Shown in pieces: positions 25,824-34,934 of a DNA stretch of 64,000 nucleotides. This DNA is from Pseudomonas vranovensis DSM 16006 (lineage in GTDB: Bacteria; Pseudomonadota; Gammaproteobacteria; Pseudomonadales; Pseudomonadaceae). The stretch is taken from contig NZ_KE384455.1 of NCBI RefSeq assembly GCF_000425805.1, forward strand, positions 93,540 through 157,539, read 5' to 3'. The notes beneath the pieces are model-generated. The model did not search any database. It was given only the letters and a program-made list of their open reading frames with translations, and was not told the DNA's origin. Position numbers and translations under genes: made by a program. Position 1 is the stretch's first letter; each line of letters opens with the position of its first letter.

Positions 25824-28655
25824 TTAAACAGTGAAGGCATCTTGCAGCAGTTTTTCCTGCTGCTCGGCGTGCATCGAAGCGTAGCCACAAGCAGGTGCTG
25901 CCGAGGCATCACGGCCCGCGTACTCCAGAACCAGTTCTTTATTGTGGCGGGTCAGGATACGGCGCATGTGGTGCTGGCTGCTGTACCAGGCGCCCTGGTT
26001 CATCGGCTCTTCCTGGCACCACACCACATCCTTGAGATTGGTGTACGGCGCGAGGATCTCGACCAGATCGTCCTCAGGGAATGGATACAGCTGCTCGATA
26101 CGCACGATGGCGATGTCTTCGCGGCCTTCGGCACGGCGTTTTTCCAGCAGATCGTAGTAGACCTTGCCGCTGCACAGGACCAGGCGAGTGACCTTTTTCG
26201 GATCGAGGGTATCGATTTCCGGGATCACGGTCTGGAACGAGCCTTCGGCCAGTTCTTCCAGGGTCGAGATGGCCAGCTTGTGGCGCAGCAGCGACTTCGG
26301 TGTCAGTACGATCAGCGGCTTACGCAGCGGACGGATGACCTGGCGACGCAACAGGTGGTAGATCTGAGCCGGCGTGGTCGGTACGCAGACCTGGACGTTG
26401 TGCTCGGCGCACAGCTGCAGGTAACGCTCCAGACGTGCCGAGGAGTGCTCAGGCCCCTGCCCTTCATAACCGTGTGGCAGCAGCATGGTCAGACCGCACA
26501 GACGGCCCCACTTGTGCTCACCGCTGGTGATGAACTGGTCGACAACCACCTGGGCACCGTTGGCGAAGTCGCCGAACTGGGCTTCCCAGATCACCAGCGC
26601 GTTTGGCTGGGTGGTCGAGTAACCGTACTCGAATGCCAGTACCGCTTCTTCGGACAGGAACGAATCGTACAGGTCGAAACGTGGCTGACCTTTATAGAGG
26701 TTCTGCAGCGGGATGTAGGTGCTGGCGTCTTTCTGGTTGTGCAACACCGCATGGCGGTGAGAGAACGTGCCGCGACCGATATCCTGACCCGTCATACGAA
26801 TCGGGTGACCTTCGAATGCCAGGGTGGCGTACGCCATGGTTTCGGCGTAACCCCAGTTGATCGGCAAGCCACCGGCCTGCATCTTCTGGCGGTCTTCGTA
26901 GATCTTGGAGACCTGACGCTGAACCACGAAGCCTTCCGGCAACTCCAGCAGCTTGGCCGACAGTTCCTGCAGGGTCTTCAGGTCGAAGCGGGTGTCATGA
27001 CGCGCGGTCCAGGCATGACCCAGGTACGGACGCCAGTCCACGAACAGCTCTTTGTTCGGCTCTTTGACCAGGCTCTTCACTACGTGCAGGCCGTTGTCCA
27101 GCGCATTGCGGTACTCGTCGACCTTGGCCTGGACGCGGTCCAGATCAAGACGGCCGGCCTGGATCAGGCTGTCGGCGTACAGCTCGCGCGTGGTGCGCTG
27201 CTTGGAGATCTGCTGGTACATCAACGGCTGGGTGCCATTCGGCTCGTCGGCCTCGTTGTGGCCGCGACGACGGTAGCAGACCAGGTCGATAACCACGTCA
27301 CGCTTGAACTGCATGCGGTAGTCGACGGCCAGCTGGGTCACGAACAGAACGGCCTCAGGGTCGTCACCGTTAACGTGCAGGATCGGCGCCTGGATCATCT
27401 TGGCGACGTCGGTGCAGTACTCGGTGGAGCGCGAGTCCAGCGGGTTGCTGATGGTGAAACCAACCTGGTTGTTGATCACGATGTGCACGGTACCGCCGGT
27501 CTTGAAACCGCGGGTCTGCGACATCTGGAAGGTTTCCATCACCACGCCCTGACCTGCGAATGCAGCGTCACCGTGGATGGAGATCGGCAGCACCTTGTCA
27601 CCAACGGAATCGTTGCGACGGTCCTGACGGGCACGTACCGAACCCTCTACCACTGGCGAGACAATTTCCAGGTGCGAAGGGTTGAACGCCATGGCCAGGT
27701 GGACTTCGCCGCCGGCAGTCATCACGTTGGACGAGAAGCCCTGGTGATATTTAACGTCACCGGAACCCAGCTCGACCTTCTTCTTACCTTCGAACTCGTC
27801 GAACAGGTCGCGCGGGTTCTTGCCGAAGGTGTTGACCAGCACGTTCAGACGGCCACGGTGGGCCATGCCGATCACAACTTCCTTGGTGCCATAGGAACCG
27901 GAACGCTGAATCAGCTCGTCCAGCATCGGAATCAGGCTTTCGCCGCCTTCCAGGCCGAAACGCTTGGTGCCCGGGTATTTGGTACCCAGGTACTTCTCCA
28001 GGCCTTCTGCTGCGGTCACACGCTCGAGCAGGTGGCTCTGGATATCTGCCGAGAAAGCCGGGCGCCCACGAACGCTCTCCAGACGCTGCTGGAACCAGCT
28101 GCGTTGCTCGGAGTCGACGATGTGGGTGAATTCGGCGCCAATGGTGCGGCAATATGTCTGCTGCAAAGCGTCGAAGATTTCGCGTAGGCTCGCTTCCTCT
28201 TTGCCGATGAACAGGTCGCCGGCACGGAAGGTCGTATCAAGATCGGCATTGGTCAAGCCGTAGTGATTGATCGACAGGTCTACTGGCGCAGGGCGCTGCC
28301 ACAACCCCAGGGGGTCGAGCTTAGCGGCTTGGTGGCCGCGCATACGGTAGGCCTGGATCAGACGCAATACTTCAACCTGCTTCTTCTCGTGTTCACTGCT
28401 CACGCTCCCGGCGGAAACCGGTTGGGCGCGGCGCTGGTTCTTTGCCAGCAGTACGAAATGGTCGCGGATTGTAGAGTGCGATACATCGGTAGCGGTGCTG
28501 CCTTCGGCGGGCAACTTCTGGAAGTAAGTGCGCCACTCTTCTGGCACAGCGTTAGGGTCGTGCAGGTAGAGCTCGTAGAGCTCTTCCACATATGCAGCGT
28601 TACCACCTGAAAGGTGGGCGCTTTCCCACATGCGCTGCATCACGCTTTCTTGCAT
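25824..28655 (-). CDS. sucA: 2-oxoglutarate dehydrogenase E1
   Basis: A 943-residue thiamine-diphosphate enzyme that decarboxylates 2-oxoglutarate and succinylates the lipoyl arm of SucB. The N-terminal family segment AAYVEELYELYLHDPNAVPEEWRTYF is present. GMAHRGRLNVL, the ThDP/Mg motif HGDAAFAGQGVV through VHIVINNQVG, and the C-terminal transketolase-like VWCQEEPMNQGAW are also intact. Length is normal. It begins 245 nt after the sdhB stop. Confidence 0.98.
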   Translation of the reverse strand: MQESVMQRMWESAHLSGGNAAYVEELYELYLHDPNAVPEEWRTYFQKLPAEGSTATDVSHSTIRDHFVLLAKNQRRAQPVSAGSVSSEHEKKQVEVLRLIQAYRMRGHQAAKLDPLGLWQRPAPVDLSINHYGLTNADLDTTFRAGDLFIGKEEASLREIFDALQQTYCRTIGAEFTHIVDSEQRSWFQQRLESVRGRPAFSADIQSHLLERVTAAEGLEKYLGTKYPGTKRFGLEGGESLIPMLDELIQRSGSYGTKEVVIGMAHRGRLNVLVNTFGKNPRDLFDEFEGKKKVELGSGDVKYHQGFSSNVMTAGGEVHLAMAFNPSHLEIVSPVVEGSVRARQDRRNDSVGDKVLPISIHGDAAFAGQGVVMETFQMSQTRGFKTGGTVHIVINNQVGFTISNPLDSRSTEYCTDVAKMIQAPILHVNGDDPEAVLFVTQLAVDYRMQFKRDVVIDLVCYRRRGHNEADEPNGTQPLMYQQISKQRTTRELYADSLIQAGRLDLDRVQAKVDEYRNALDNGLHVVKSLVKEPNKELFVDWRPYLGHAWTARHDTRFDLKTLQELSAKLLELPEGFVVQRQVSKIYEDRQKMQAGGLPINWGYAETMAYATLAFEGHPIRMTGQDIGRGTFSHRHAVLHNQKDASTYIPLQNLYKGQPRFDLYDSFLSEEAVLAFEYGYSTTQPNALVIWEAQFGDFANGAQVVVDQFITSGEHKWGRLCGLTMLLPHGYEGQGPEHSSARLERYLQLCAEHNVQVCVPTTPAQIYHLLRRQVIRPLRKPLIVLTPKSLLRHKLAISTLEELAEGSFQTVIPEIDTLDPKKVTRLVLCSGKVYYDLLEKRRAEGREDIAIVRIEQLYPFPEDDLVEILAPYTNLKDVVWCQEEPMNQGAWYSSQHHMRRILTRHNKELVLEYAGRDASAAPACGYASMHAEQQEKLLQDAFTV

Positions 28656-28848
28656 GCTTGGTCACCCTCGGTTAGGGGACGGATCGGCGAGAGCCACAGC
28701 AAGCCTGGAAAAGTCCTAATGCAGCGACCGAACCAAGCCACCAAGGATCCCACAGATTTTCCGGGTACCAGCCCGGAAGCCCCTGCTGGTCTCATATCTT
28801 CATAGGTAAAAGCTCGGGCTTTATGAGCCCTTGCTCGAGTTTCACCTT

Positions 28849-28870
28849 GGTGCGGGCAAAGGCCCGCACC
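28849..28870. repeat. Stable hairpin between sdhB and sucA
   Basis: GGTGCGGGC AAAG GCCCGCACC is a 9-bp perfect stem with a 4-nt loop just downstream of sdhB. It lacks a U-tract on the transcribed side, so it may attenuate or protect the sdh message while allowing read-through into sucA. A second, weaker IR (GGGCT/AGCCC) lies at 28814-28830. The rest of this 245-nt gap shows nothing I can name. Confidence 0.6.
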
Positions 28871-28900
28871 TCGGCGTGCTACGGGTACAACACTTTTGAA

Positions 28901-29605
28901 TCAGGTACCGCTTTGCAGCAGCATGTTACGTACGTGACCGATTGCCTTGGTCGGGTTCAGACCTTTAGGGCAAACGTTTACGCAGTTCATGATTCCGCGG
29001 CAGCGGAACACGCTGAACGGGTCGTCCAGCGAAGCCAGACGCTCCTGGGTCTTGGTGTCACGGCTGTCGGCCAGGAAGCGATAGGCCTGCAACAGTGCAG
29101 CTGGACCCAGGAACTTGTCAGGGTTCCACCAGAACGATGGGCAAGACGTCGAGCAGCAAGCACACAGGATGCACTCGTACAGACCGTCCAGCTTCTCACG
29201 CTCTTCAGGCGACTGCAGACGCTCGATGGCCGGAGCCGGCGTGTCGTTCTGCAGGAATGGCTTCACCTTCTCGTACTGCTTGTAGAAGATGCTCATATCG
29301 ACGACCAGGTCACGAATCACCGGCAATCCAGGCAATGGACGGATGACCAGCTTGTTGCGCTTGACCACTGCCGACAGCGGCGTGATGCAGGCCAGACCGT
29401 TCTTGCCGTTGATGTTCATACCGTCGGAACCGCAAACACCTTCGCGGCAAGAACGACGATACGAGAAACCTTCATCCTGTTCTTTGATCAGCGCCAACAC
29501 ATCCAGCACCATCAGGTCTTTGCCACCGGTATCGACCTGGAACGTCTGCATTTTCGGCGCAGAGTCGGTATCGGGGTTGTAACGATAGACTTCGACTTGC
29601 AACAT
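28901..29605 (-). CDS. sdhB: Succinate dehydrogenase iron-sulfur subunit
   Basis: A 234-residue peripheral membrane subunit. The plant-type [2Fe-2S] cysteines are in SCREGVCGSDGMNINGKNGLAC. The [4Fe-4S] and [3Fe-4S] sets are in CILCACCSTSCPSFWW and CRGIMNCVNVCPKGLNP. It carries electrons from SdhA flavin to quinone at SdhCD. The start MLQVEVYRYNP (29605) fits the family and has GGGGTGG upstream; the frame extends 9 nt earlier to a GTG. Confidence 0.97.
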   Translation of the reverse strand: MLQVEVYRYNPDTDSAPKMQTFQVDTGGKDLMVLDVLALIKEQDEGFSYRRSCREGVCGSDGMNINGKNGLACITPLSAVVKRNKLVIRPLPGLPVIRDLVVDMSIFYKQYEKVKPFLQNDTPAPAIERLQSPEEREKLDGLYECILCACCSTSCPSFWWNPDKFLGPAALLQAYRFLADSRDTKTQERLASLDDPFSVFRCRGIMNCVNVCPKGLNPTKAIGHVRNMLLQSGT

Positions 29606-29617
29606 AGCGACCACCCC

Positions 29618-31390
29618 TTAGTAAGTCCGGACTTTTGGCTCGAAAGCCGGTACGGTTTTCGGCGCGAAGTTGACAGCGCGCTTGGCAACCCGCTTCTCGC
29701 CCGGGAAGTACAGGGTATGGCACAGCCAGTTTTCGTCGTCACGGTCTTCGAAGTCTTCACGGGCGTGAGCACCGCGGGACTCTTTACGGACTTCTGCAGC
29801 AATTGCAGTGGCTTCAGCGACTTCCAGCAGGTTCTGCAGCTCCAGCGCTTCGATACGCGCGGTGTTGAAGGCCTGGGACTTGTCGTTGATTTTGACGTTG
29901 GCGATACGCTCGCGCAGCTGGGCCAGCTGCTCGATACCCTTCTGCATGTATTCGCCAGTACGGAATACACCGAAGTAGTTCTGCATGCAGCTTTGCAGCT
30001 CGCGACGCAGGGTAGCCACGTCTTCGCCGGTGTTGCGCTCGTTGAGCTTGTTCAGGCGGCTCAGGGCAACATCGATGTCGGTGTCGCTGGCGTCGAGGTA
30101 TTCGATACCGTCGGTCAGCGCCTTTTCCAGGTGCAGGCCGGCAGCGCGACCGAAGACCACCAGGTCGAGCAGCGAGTTGCCGCCCAGGCGGTTGGCACCG
30201 TGAACCGATACGCACGCCACTTCACCTACCGCGAACAGACCTGGAATGATCTGGTCTTCGCCATTGGCGTCCTGGGTCATTGCCTGGCCATGAATGTTGG
30301 TGGCAACGCCGCCCATCATGTAGTGGCAGGTTGGAACGACTGGCACCGGGGCGACGACAGGGTCGACGTGAGCGAAGGTCTTGGACAGTTCACAGATACC
30401 TGGCAGGCGGCTGTGCAGTACCTCTTCACCCAAGTGGTCGAGCTTGAGCATCACGTGGTCGCCATCAGGGCCACAGCCGTTGCCGGCAATGATCTCTTTA
30501 ACCATGGAGCGGGCCACAACGTCACGACCCGCGAGGTCCTTGGCGTTAGGCGCATAGCGCTCCATGAAACGCTCGCCGTGCTTGTTGATGAGGTAACCAC
30601 CCTCACCACGACAACCTTCGGTAACCAGTACACCCGCGCCGGCGATGCCGGTTGGGTGGAACTGCCACATTTCGATGTCTTGCACCGGGACGCCTGCACG
30701 CAGCGCCATGCCGACGCCGTCACCGGTGTTGATCAGGGCATTGGTGGTGGATGCGTAGATACGACCTGCACCGCCGGTGGCCAGTACGGTGGCCTTGGAC
30801 TTGATGTACAGGGTTTCGCCGGTTTCGATGCAGATGGCGATCACACCGACGAACGCGCCTTCCTGGTTCTTCACCAGGTCAACAGCGTAGTACTCGTTCA
30901 GGAAGGTGGTGCCTGCCTTCAGGTTGCCCTGGTACAGGGTGTGCAGCAGCGCGTGACCGGTACGGTCGGAAGCTGCACAGGTACGGGCGGCCTGACCACC
31001 TTTACCGTAGTCCTTGGACTGACCACCGAATGGACGCTGGTAGATACGGCCGGTTTCGGTACGCGAGAACGGCAGACCCATGTGGTCCAGCTCGAATACG
31101 GCTGCAGGGCCTTCTTGACACATATATTCGATAGCGTCCTGGTCACCGATGTAGTCGGAACCCTTGACGGTATCGTACATGTGCCAGCGCCAGTCATCGT
31201 TCGGGTCGGCCGAAGCGATGGCGCAGGTGATGCCACCCTGGGCCGATACGGTGTGCGAACGGGTCGGGAAAACCTTGGTGATCACGGCAGTCTTGTGACC
31301 GCCCTGGGCCAGCTGCAGCGCAGCGCGCATGCCGGCACCGCCACCACCGATGATGATGGCGTCGAATGAAATCGTTGGAATGTTAGCCAT
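29618..31390 (-). CDS. sdhA: Succinate dehydrogenase flavoprotein subunit
   Basis: A 590-residue catalytic subunit oxidising succinate to fumarate. GGGGAGMRAALQLAQGG (residues 15-31) binds FAD and His46 in RSHTVSAQGG is the covalent flavin attachment. HPTGIAGAGVLVTEGCRGEGG and the active-site Arg region RLGGNSLLDLVVFGR are present. It ends with the C-terminal KVRTY. Gaps to sdhD and sdhB are 3 and 12 nt, indicating strong coupling. Confidence 0.98.
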   Translation of the reverse strand: MANIPTISFDAIIIGGGGAGMRAALQLAQGGHKTAVITKVFPTRSHTVSAQGGITCAIASADPNDDWRWHMYDTVKGSDYIGDQDAIEYMCQEGPAAVFELDHMGLPFSRTETGRIYQRPFGGQSKDYGKGGQAARTCAASDRTGHALLHTLYQGNLKAGTTFLNEYYAVDLVKNQEGAFVGVIAICIETGETLYIKSKATVLATGGAGRIYASTTNALINTGDGVGMALRAGVPVQDIEMWQFHPTGIAGAGVLVTEGCRGEGGYLINKHGERFMERYAPNAKDLAGRDVVARSMVKEIIAGNGCGPDGDHVMLKLDHLGEEVLHSRLPGICELSKTFAHVDPVVAPVPVVPTCHYMMGGVATNIHGQAMTQDANGEDQIIPGLFAVGEVACVSVHGANRLGGNSLLDLVVFGRAAGLHLEKALTDGIEYLDASDTDIDVALSRLNKLNERNTGEDVATLRRELQSCMQNYFGVFRTGEYMQKGIEQLAQLRERIANVKINDKSQAFNTARIEALELQNLLEVAEATAIAAEVRKESRGAHAREDFEDRDDENWLCHTLYFPGEKRVAKRAVNFAPKTVPAFEPKVRTY

Positions 31391-31393
31391 GAA

Positions 31394-31762
31394 TCAGATA
31401 CCCCAGAGAATCTGCACACCCCAGACGAAGTACGCGAACATCGCGACACCACATACCGCCTGGAACAGGAAACGTACGGCAGTCGCCGACTTGCCCAGCG
31501 CCATCGGCGTCAGGTAGTCGGTGGCAATGGTCCACATGCCGACCCAGGCGTGAGCGCCCAGGGCAACCAGTGCCAGCAGACTGAAGATACGCATCGCGTT
31601 GTTGGAGAACAGAGCGTGCCACTGGGCAAACTCGATGCCCGGGTGCGCGACCAGGTATCCGATCAGGAAAATGAAATAAGCCGCGAGAACGACCGCAGAA
31701 ACGCGCTGCGCCATCCAGTCATAGAGGCCCGAACGCGAGAGGTTCGTGACGTTGGTTACCAT
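31394..31762 (-). CDS. sdhD: Succinate dehydrogenase membrane anchor SdhD
   Basis: A 122-residue integral membrane anchor with three helices (around 20-40, 58-77 and 96-118). GAHAWVGMWTIATDYL carries the haem-ligand histidine and the quinone-site Tyr/Asp. The ATG at 31762 is preferred to an in-frame TTG 6 nt earlier. It overlaps the end of sdhC by 7 nt (ATGGTAA), so ribosomes likely restart here. Confidence 0.95.
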   Translation of the reverse strand: MVTNVTNLSRSGLYDWMAQRVSAVVLAAYFIFLIGYLVAHPGIEFAQWHALFSNNAMRIFSLLALVALGAHAWVGMWTIATDYLTPMALGKSATAVRFLFQAVCGVAMFAYFVWGVQILWGI

Positions 31763-32142
31763 ATCCAAACTCCTGCCAGCACGATCACCACCACAGAGAC
31801 GGCGATGATAATTTTCGAGCCCAGTCTTCCGCCTTCCAGCGTTTCACCGATGCCCATGTCCATGATCAAGTGGCGCACACCGGCTACCAAGTGATACAGC
31901 AAGGCGGACAGGAGGCCCCATGCCACGAACTTGGCCAGCGGACTGGTCAAGCATGCCTTCACCTCGGCGAAACCTTCCTCCGAACCCAGGGATTTGCCCA
32001 ATGCATAAAGCATGATGCCAAGGCCCAGGAAGAGGATGATGCCGGAAACACGATGAAGAAATGACGTAACGCCGGTAATGGGGAGTTTGATGGTCCTTAG
32101 GTCTAGGTTTACAGGTCGTTGGCTTTTCACGGCTTTTTTCAC
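31756..32142 (-). CDS. sdhC: Succinate dehydrogenase cytochrome b556 subunit SdhC
   Basis: 128 residues with a GTG start. The signature RPVNLDLRTIKLPITGVTSFLHRVSGIILF holds the quinone-site Ser and Arg, and LLYHLVAGVRHLIMDMG holds the haem-b ligand. Three membrane helices are apparent. It is first in the sdhCDAB-sucAB-lpdG-sucCD block and divergent from gltA. Confidence 0.95.
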   Translation of the reverse strand: MKKAVKSQRPVNLDLRTIKLPITGVTSFLHRVSGIILFLGLGIMLYALGKSLGSEEGFAEVKACLTSPLAKFVAWGLLSALLYHLVAGVRHLIMDMGIGETLEGGRLGSKIIIAVSVVVIVLAGVWIW

Positions 32143-32492
32143 ACTGAAGAGCCCCTAGCAAGCAGGGCAAAGTTGTTGGTAAGTGTACTGGTCAGGTACC
32201 CACCACCCAGGGAGTGACGACCCCAGCAACACGGGCTTGCAAGCCCCTGGCGGTCGGGGGCCGATTATAGACAGTTAGGCTACTAATGACAACGCGAAGA
32301 CCTAGCCCAAATAGCGCATTGCCTTTAATGCACAAAAGGCGTAAACGGGCGGCAATTTCGCGGAAAAACAGCGCTCAGAGCCCTATACAACCATGCTTTA
32401 GGCAAATTGACATTCGGATTTATCTCACTATAGTGGTGCGGGCCCTGCGTGGGGGGTCTGTCTGATGATTTCAAGCATTAATAGGAGGCCAC
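32143..32492. promoter_or_regulatory. Divergent control region between sdhC and gltA
   Basis: This 350-nt gap contains the start signals for both sides of the TCA block. For gltA a clear sigma-70 promoter is listed separately. The sdh promoter must lie on the left; I see no strong hexamer pair there. CCCCTAGCAAGCAGGGC and GCCCCTGGCGGTCGGGGGC form short IRs near 32152 and 32233. The rest is AT-richer than the genes and shows no open frame with coding character. Confidence 0.6.
32407..32434 (+). promoter_or_regulatory. gltA promoter
   Basis: TTGACA (32407-32412) and TATAGT (32429-32434) with a 16-nt spacer give a near-consensus sigma-70 promoter. The start point would be near 32441, leaving a leader of about 50 nt with AGGAGG just before the ATG. 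Confidence 0.8.
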
Positions 32493-33782
32493 ATGGCTGA
32501 CAAAAAAGCGCAGTTGGTCATCGAGGGCGCAGCCCCCGTCGAGCTGCCCATTTTAACCGGCACCGTTGGTCCCGATGTTATCGACGTTAGAGGGTTGGGG
32601 GCCACGGGCCACTTCACTTTCGACCCTGGTTTCATGGCGACCGCATCCTGCGAGTCGAAGATCACTTATATCGACGGCGACAAGGGCATCCTGCTGCATC
32701 GGGGCTACCCGATCGAACAGCTCGCCGAAAAATCCGATTATCTCGAGACCTGCTACCTGCTGCTCAATGGCGAACTGCCAAATGCCGAGCAGAAGGCCCA
32801 GTTCGTCAGCACCGTAAAGAACCACACCATGGTGCACGAGCAGTTGAAGTCGTTCTTCAACGGCTTCCGCCGCGACGCCCACCCGATGGCCGTCATGTGC
32901 GGCGTGGTCGGCGCCCTGTCGGCGTTCTACCATGACTCGCTGGACATCAATAACCCGCAGCACCGCGAAATCTCCGCGGTTCGCCTGGTCGCCAAGATGC
33001 CGACCCTGGCAGCGATGGTGTACAAGTACTCCATGGGCCAGCCCATGATGTACCCGCGCAACGACCTGTCGTACGCGGAAAACTTCCTGCACATGATGTT
33101 CAACACCCCGTGCGAGATCAAACCGATCAGCCCGGTACTAGCCAAGGCAATGGACCGGATCTTCATCCTCCACGCCGACCACGAACAGAACGCCTCGACC
33201 TCGACCGTCCGCCTGGCCGGCTCTTCGGGCGCCAACCCGTTCGCCTGCATCGCCGCCGGTATCGCCGCACTCTGGGGCCCCGCTCACGGCGGTGCCAACG
33301 AAGCCGTACTGACCATGCTCGATGAAATCGGCGATGTCTCGAACATCGACACCTTCATCGCCAAGGCCAAGGACAAGAACGATCCGTTCAAGCTCATGGG
33401 CTTCGGTCACCGCGTCTACAAGAACCGCGACCCACGCGCAACCGTGATGAAGCAGACCTGCGACGAAGTCCTGCGCGAGCTGGGCATCAAGAACGATCCG
33501 CAGCTGGAACTGGCCATGCGCCTGGAAGAGATCGCCCTGACCGATCCGTACTTCATCGAGCGCTCGCTGTACCCGAACGTCGACTTCTACTCGGGGATCA
33601 TCCTCAAGGCGATCGGCATTCCGACCAGCATGTTCACCGTGATCTTCGCCCTGGCGCGGACCGTCGGCTGGATCTCCCACTGGAAAGAAATGCTCTCCAG
33701 CCCTTACAAGATCGGCCGCCCTCGCCAGCTGTACACAGGCTACGAGTCGCGCGACATCACCAAGCTGGAAGACCGCAAGTAA
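32493..33782 (+). CDS. gltA: Citrate synthase (type II)
   Basis: A 429-residue cytoplasmic enzyme condensing acetyl-CoA with oxaloacetate. Catalytic residues are visible in ALWGPAHGGANEAV (His), MGFGHRVYKNRDPRA (His) and the Asp of NVDFYSGIILKAIGIP. The N-terminal beta-rich extension typical of the hexameric, NADH-inhibited Gram-negative form is present (IEGAAPVELPILTGTVGPDVIDVRGL). An ideal AGGAGG ribosome site precedes the ATG. It is divergent from sdhC and ends at a strong terminator. Confidence 0.98.
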   Translation: MADKKAQLVIEGAAPVELPILTGTVGPDVIDVRGLGATGHFTFDPGFMATASCESKITYIDGDKGILLHRGYPIEQLAEKSDYLETCYLLLNGELPNAEQKAQFVSTVKNHTMVHEQLKSFFNGFRRDAHPMAVMCGVVGALSAFYHDSLDINNPQHREISAVRLVAKMPTLAAMVYKYSMGQPMMYPRNDLSYAENFLHMMFNTPCEIKPISPVLAKAMDRIFILHADHEQNASTSTVRLAGSSGANPFACIAAGIAALWGPAHGGANEAVLTMLDEIGDVSNIDTFIAKAKDKNDPFKLMGFGHRVYKNRDPRATVMKQTCDEVLRELGIKNDPQLELAMRLEEIALTDPYFIERSLYPNVDFYSGIILKAIGIPTSMFTVIFALARTVGWISHWKEMLSSPYKIGRPRQLYTGYESRDITKLEDRK

Positions 33783-33798
33783 GCCTTTGGGCCGAACG

Positions 33799-33832
33799 CA
33801 AAAAAAGGCTGCCCTCGGGCAGCCTTTTTTAT
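33799..33832 (+). terminator. gltA terminator
   Basis: AAAAAAGGCTGCC CTC GGGCAGCCTTTTTT: an 8-bp GC-rich stem flanked by A6 and T6, 17 nt after the stop; bidirectional in form. Confidence 0.95.
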
Positions 33833-33838
33833 GGACCT

Positions 33839-33878
33839 TGATCGCGGGAAAAGCCCGCGCCCACCGACCCCGCGATCA
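33839..33878. repeat. REP-like inverted repeat
   Basis: Outer arms TGATCGCGGG and CCCGCGATCA are perfectly complementary over 10 bp and enclose GCGGGAAAAGCCCGC, the pattern of pseudomonad REP units. It lies between the convergent gltA and START-domain genes. Confidence 0.7.
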
Positions 33879-33916
33879 CAGTTGGGCCCAGGACCCAACT
33901 TTCTAAAACTGTATAC

Positions 33917-34522
33917 CTACTGCTTCTCAGCCTTCGCCCTCAACGCCTTCAAGGTATTGAACGGCGCATCCACCACAAATTTGTTGGCCAGCCACGACGG
34001 CACACTGCCGCCCGGCTCGGTATGCACCTGGTAGGTCACTTCAGTGGTATCGCCCTTGGGCACCAACTTCCAGAAACCTTCGACCTGGGACACCCGCACA
34101 AAACCCTTCTCCTCGGGCTGGTACTTGGGCACCCCTTCAAGCTTGCGGGTCAGGCTTCCATCGGCATCCTGAGTAGTGGTGACGTGCAGAACCGAATCCC
34201 GCGCTGTAACCGGCCATGGAGTATTGAACTGGGTGTAGGTCCAGGTCTGGTCGCCTTCATGCTTGAGCAATTTTTGCGATTTGCACTCATGGATCCACGC
34301 GCAAGCGCCGACCACGTCTTCCTGCAACGCCTTGACCCTGGCCAGCGGCGCCTTGATCACGGTGACGCCGCGGTAGGCCTTGTACTCGGAACCGGCCACT
34401 TCGCTCAGCGAAATCTTGATCCCGTCTTCATCCTTGGCCACTTTCCAGTCATCGGCATGCGCTAGCGGCGCCAGCATTGCGCTCAACCCGATGACCAATG
34501 CCACTTGCTTAAACGATCCCAT
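33917..34522 (-). CDS. START-domain (SRPBCC-fold) exported protein
   Basis: 201 residues. A signal peptide covers about residues 1-23 (LAPLAHA-DD). The rest reads as a START/lipid-transfer domain: DWKVAKDEDGIKISLSEVAGSEYKAYRGV, CAWIHECKSQKLLK, TPWPVTARDSVLHV and GFWKLVPKGDTTEVTYQVHTEPGGSVPSWLANKFVVDAP. This suggests periplasmic binding of a lipid or other hydrophobic ligand. The start at 34522 has AAGGAAC upstream; an in-frame start 60 nt earlier overlaps the next gene and lacks a signal peptide. The function is not known. Confidence 0.88.
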   Translation of the reverse strand: MGSFKQVALVIGLSAMLAPLAHADDWKVAKDEDGIKISLSEVAGSEYKAYRGVTVIKAPLARVKALQEDVVGACAWIHECKSQKLLKHEGDQTWTYTQFNTPWPVTARDSVLHVTTTQDADGSLTRKLEGVPKYQPEEKGFVRVSQVEGFWKLVPKGDTTEVTYQVHTEPGGSVPSWLANKFVVDAPFNTLKALRAKAEKQ

Positions 34523-34554
34523 TCTATTGTTCCTTATTGTCGAAGATCTGCGTT

Positions 34555-34809
34555 TCAAGCTGCCGTCATTTGCTCCAGCCAACCAAGAATTCTGATCGCC
34601 TCGTCGCGATCACTGCCACACACCTCCACATCGGCCTTGAACCCGCCGCACACCGCTGGTCGCTCGGGCCTGCCGAACAAACCACAGAGATTGGCAACCG
34701 ACAGATGCAGGCAACGTTCCCCCGCCGGCTTGCCCTTGGGCATGCCGGGGATCGGGGAGCTGATGGAGGGCGCTATGCAGCACGCGCCACAGCCTTCACG
34801 GCAATTCAT
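34555..34809 (-). CDS. YkgJ family cysteine-cluster protein
   Basis: 84 residues with eight cysteines: MNCREGCGACC (3, 7, 10, 11), GERCLHL (33), NLCGLFG (42), PAVCGGF (54) and EVCGS (64). This pattern defines the YkgJ/zinc-or-iron-binding cysteine cluster group, found alone or attached to other enzymes; no function is firmly assigned. It is small and cytoplasmic. It is followed 32 nt later by the START-domain gene in the same direction, so they may be one transcript. Confidence 0.9.
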   Translation of the reverse strand: MNCREGCGACCIAPSISSPIPGMPKGKPAGERCLHLSVANLCGLFGRPERPAVCGGFKADVEVCGSDRDEAIRILGWLEQMTAA

Positions 34810-34934
34810 GACAACAGAATCCTCGGTGTAACAAATGATGATTGAACCTGGATAGTACGCGTTTAAACAGGCGTTTGAAATTCTTCGGAGAACGAAAAAT
34901 CACCAGACATCCGATGACTGATGGGTCATCTCGA

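Noticed and set aside
25818..28187. 789-codon open frame antisense to sucA
   Set aside because: sucA is certain; the antisense product is rich in His/Gln/Val as expected of a shadow and has no ribosome site or family match.
28823..31369. 848-codon open frame antisense to sdhB and sdhA
   Set aside because: Sdh genes on the other strand have full homology and motifs; the antisense translation has no recognisable domain and is a by-product of high-GC codon usage.
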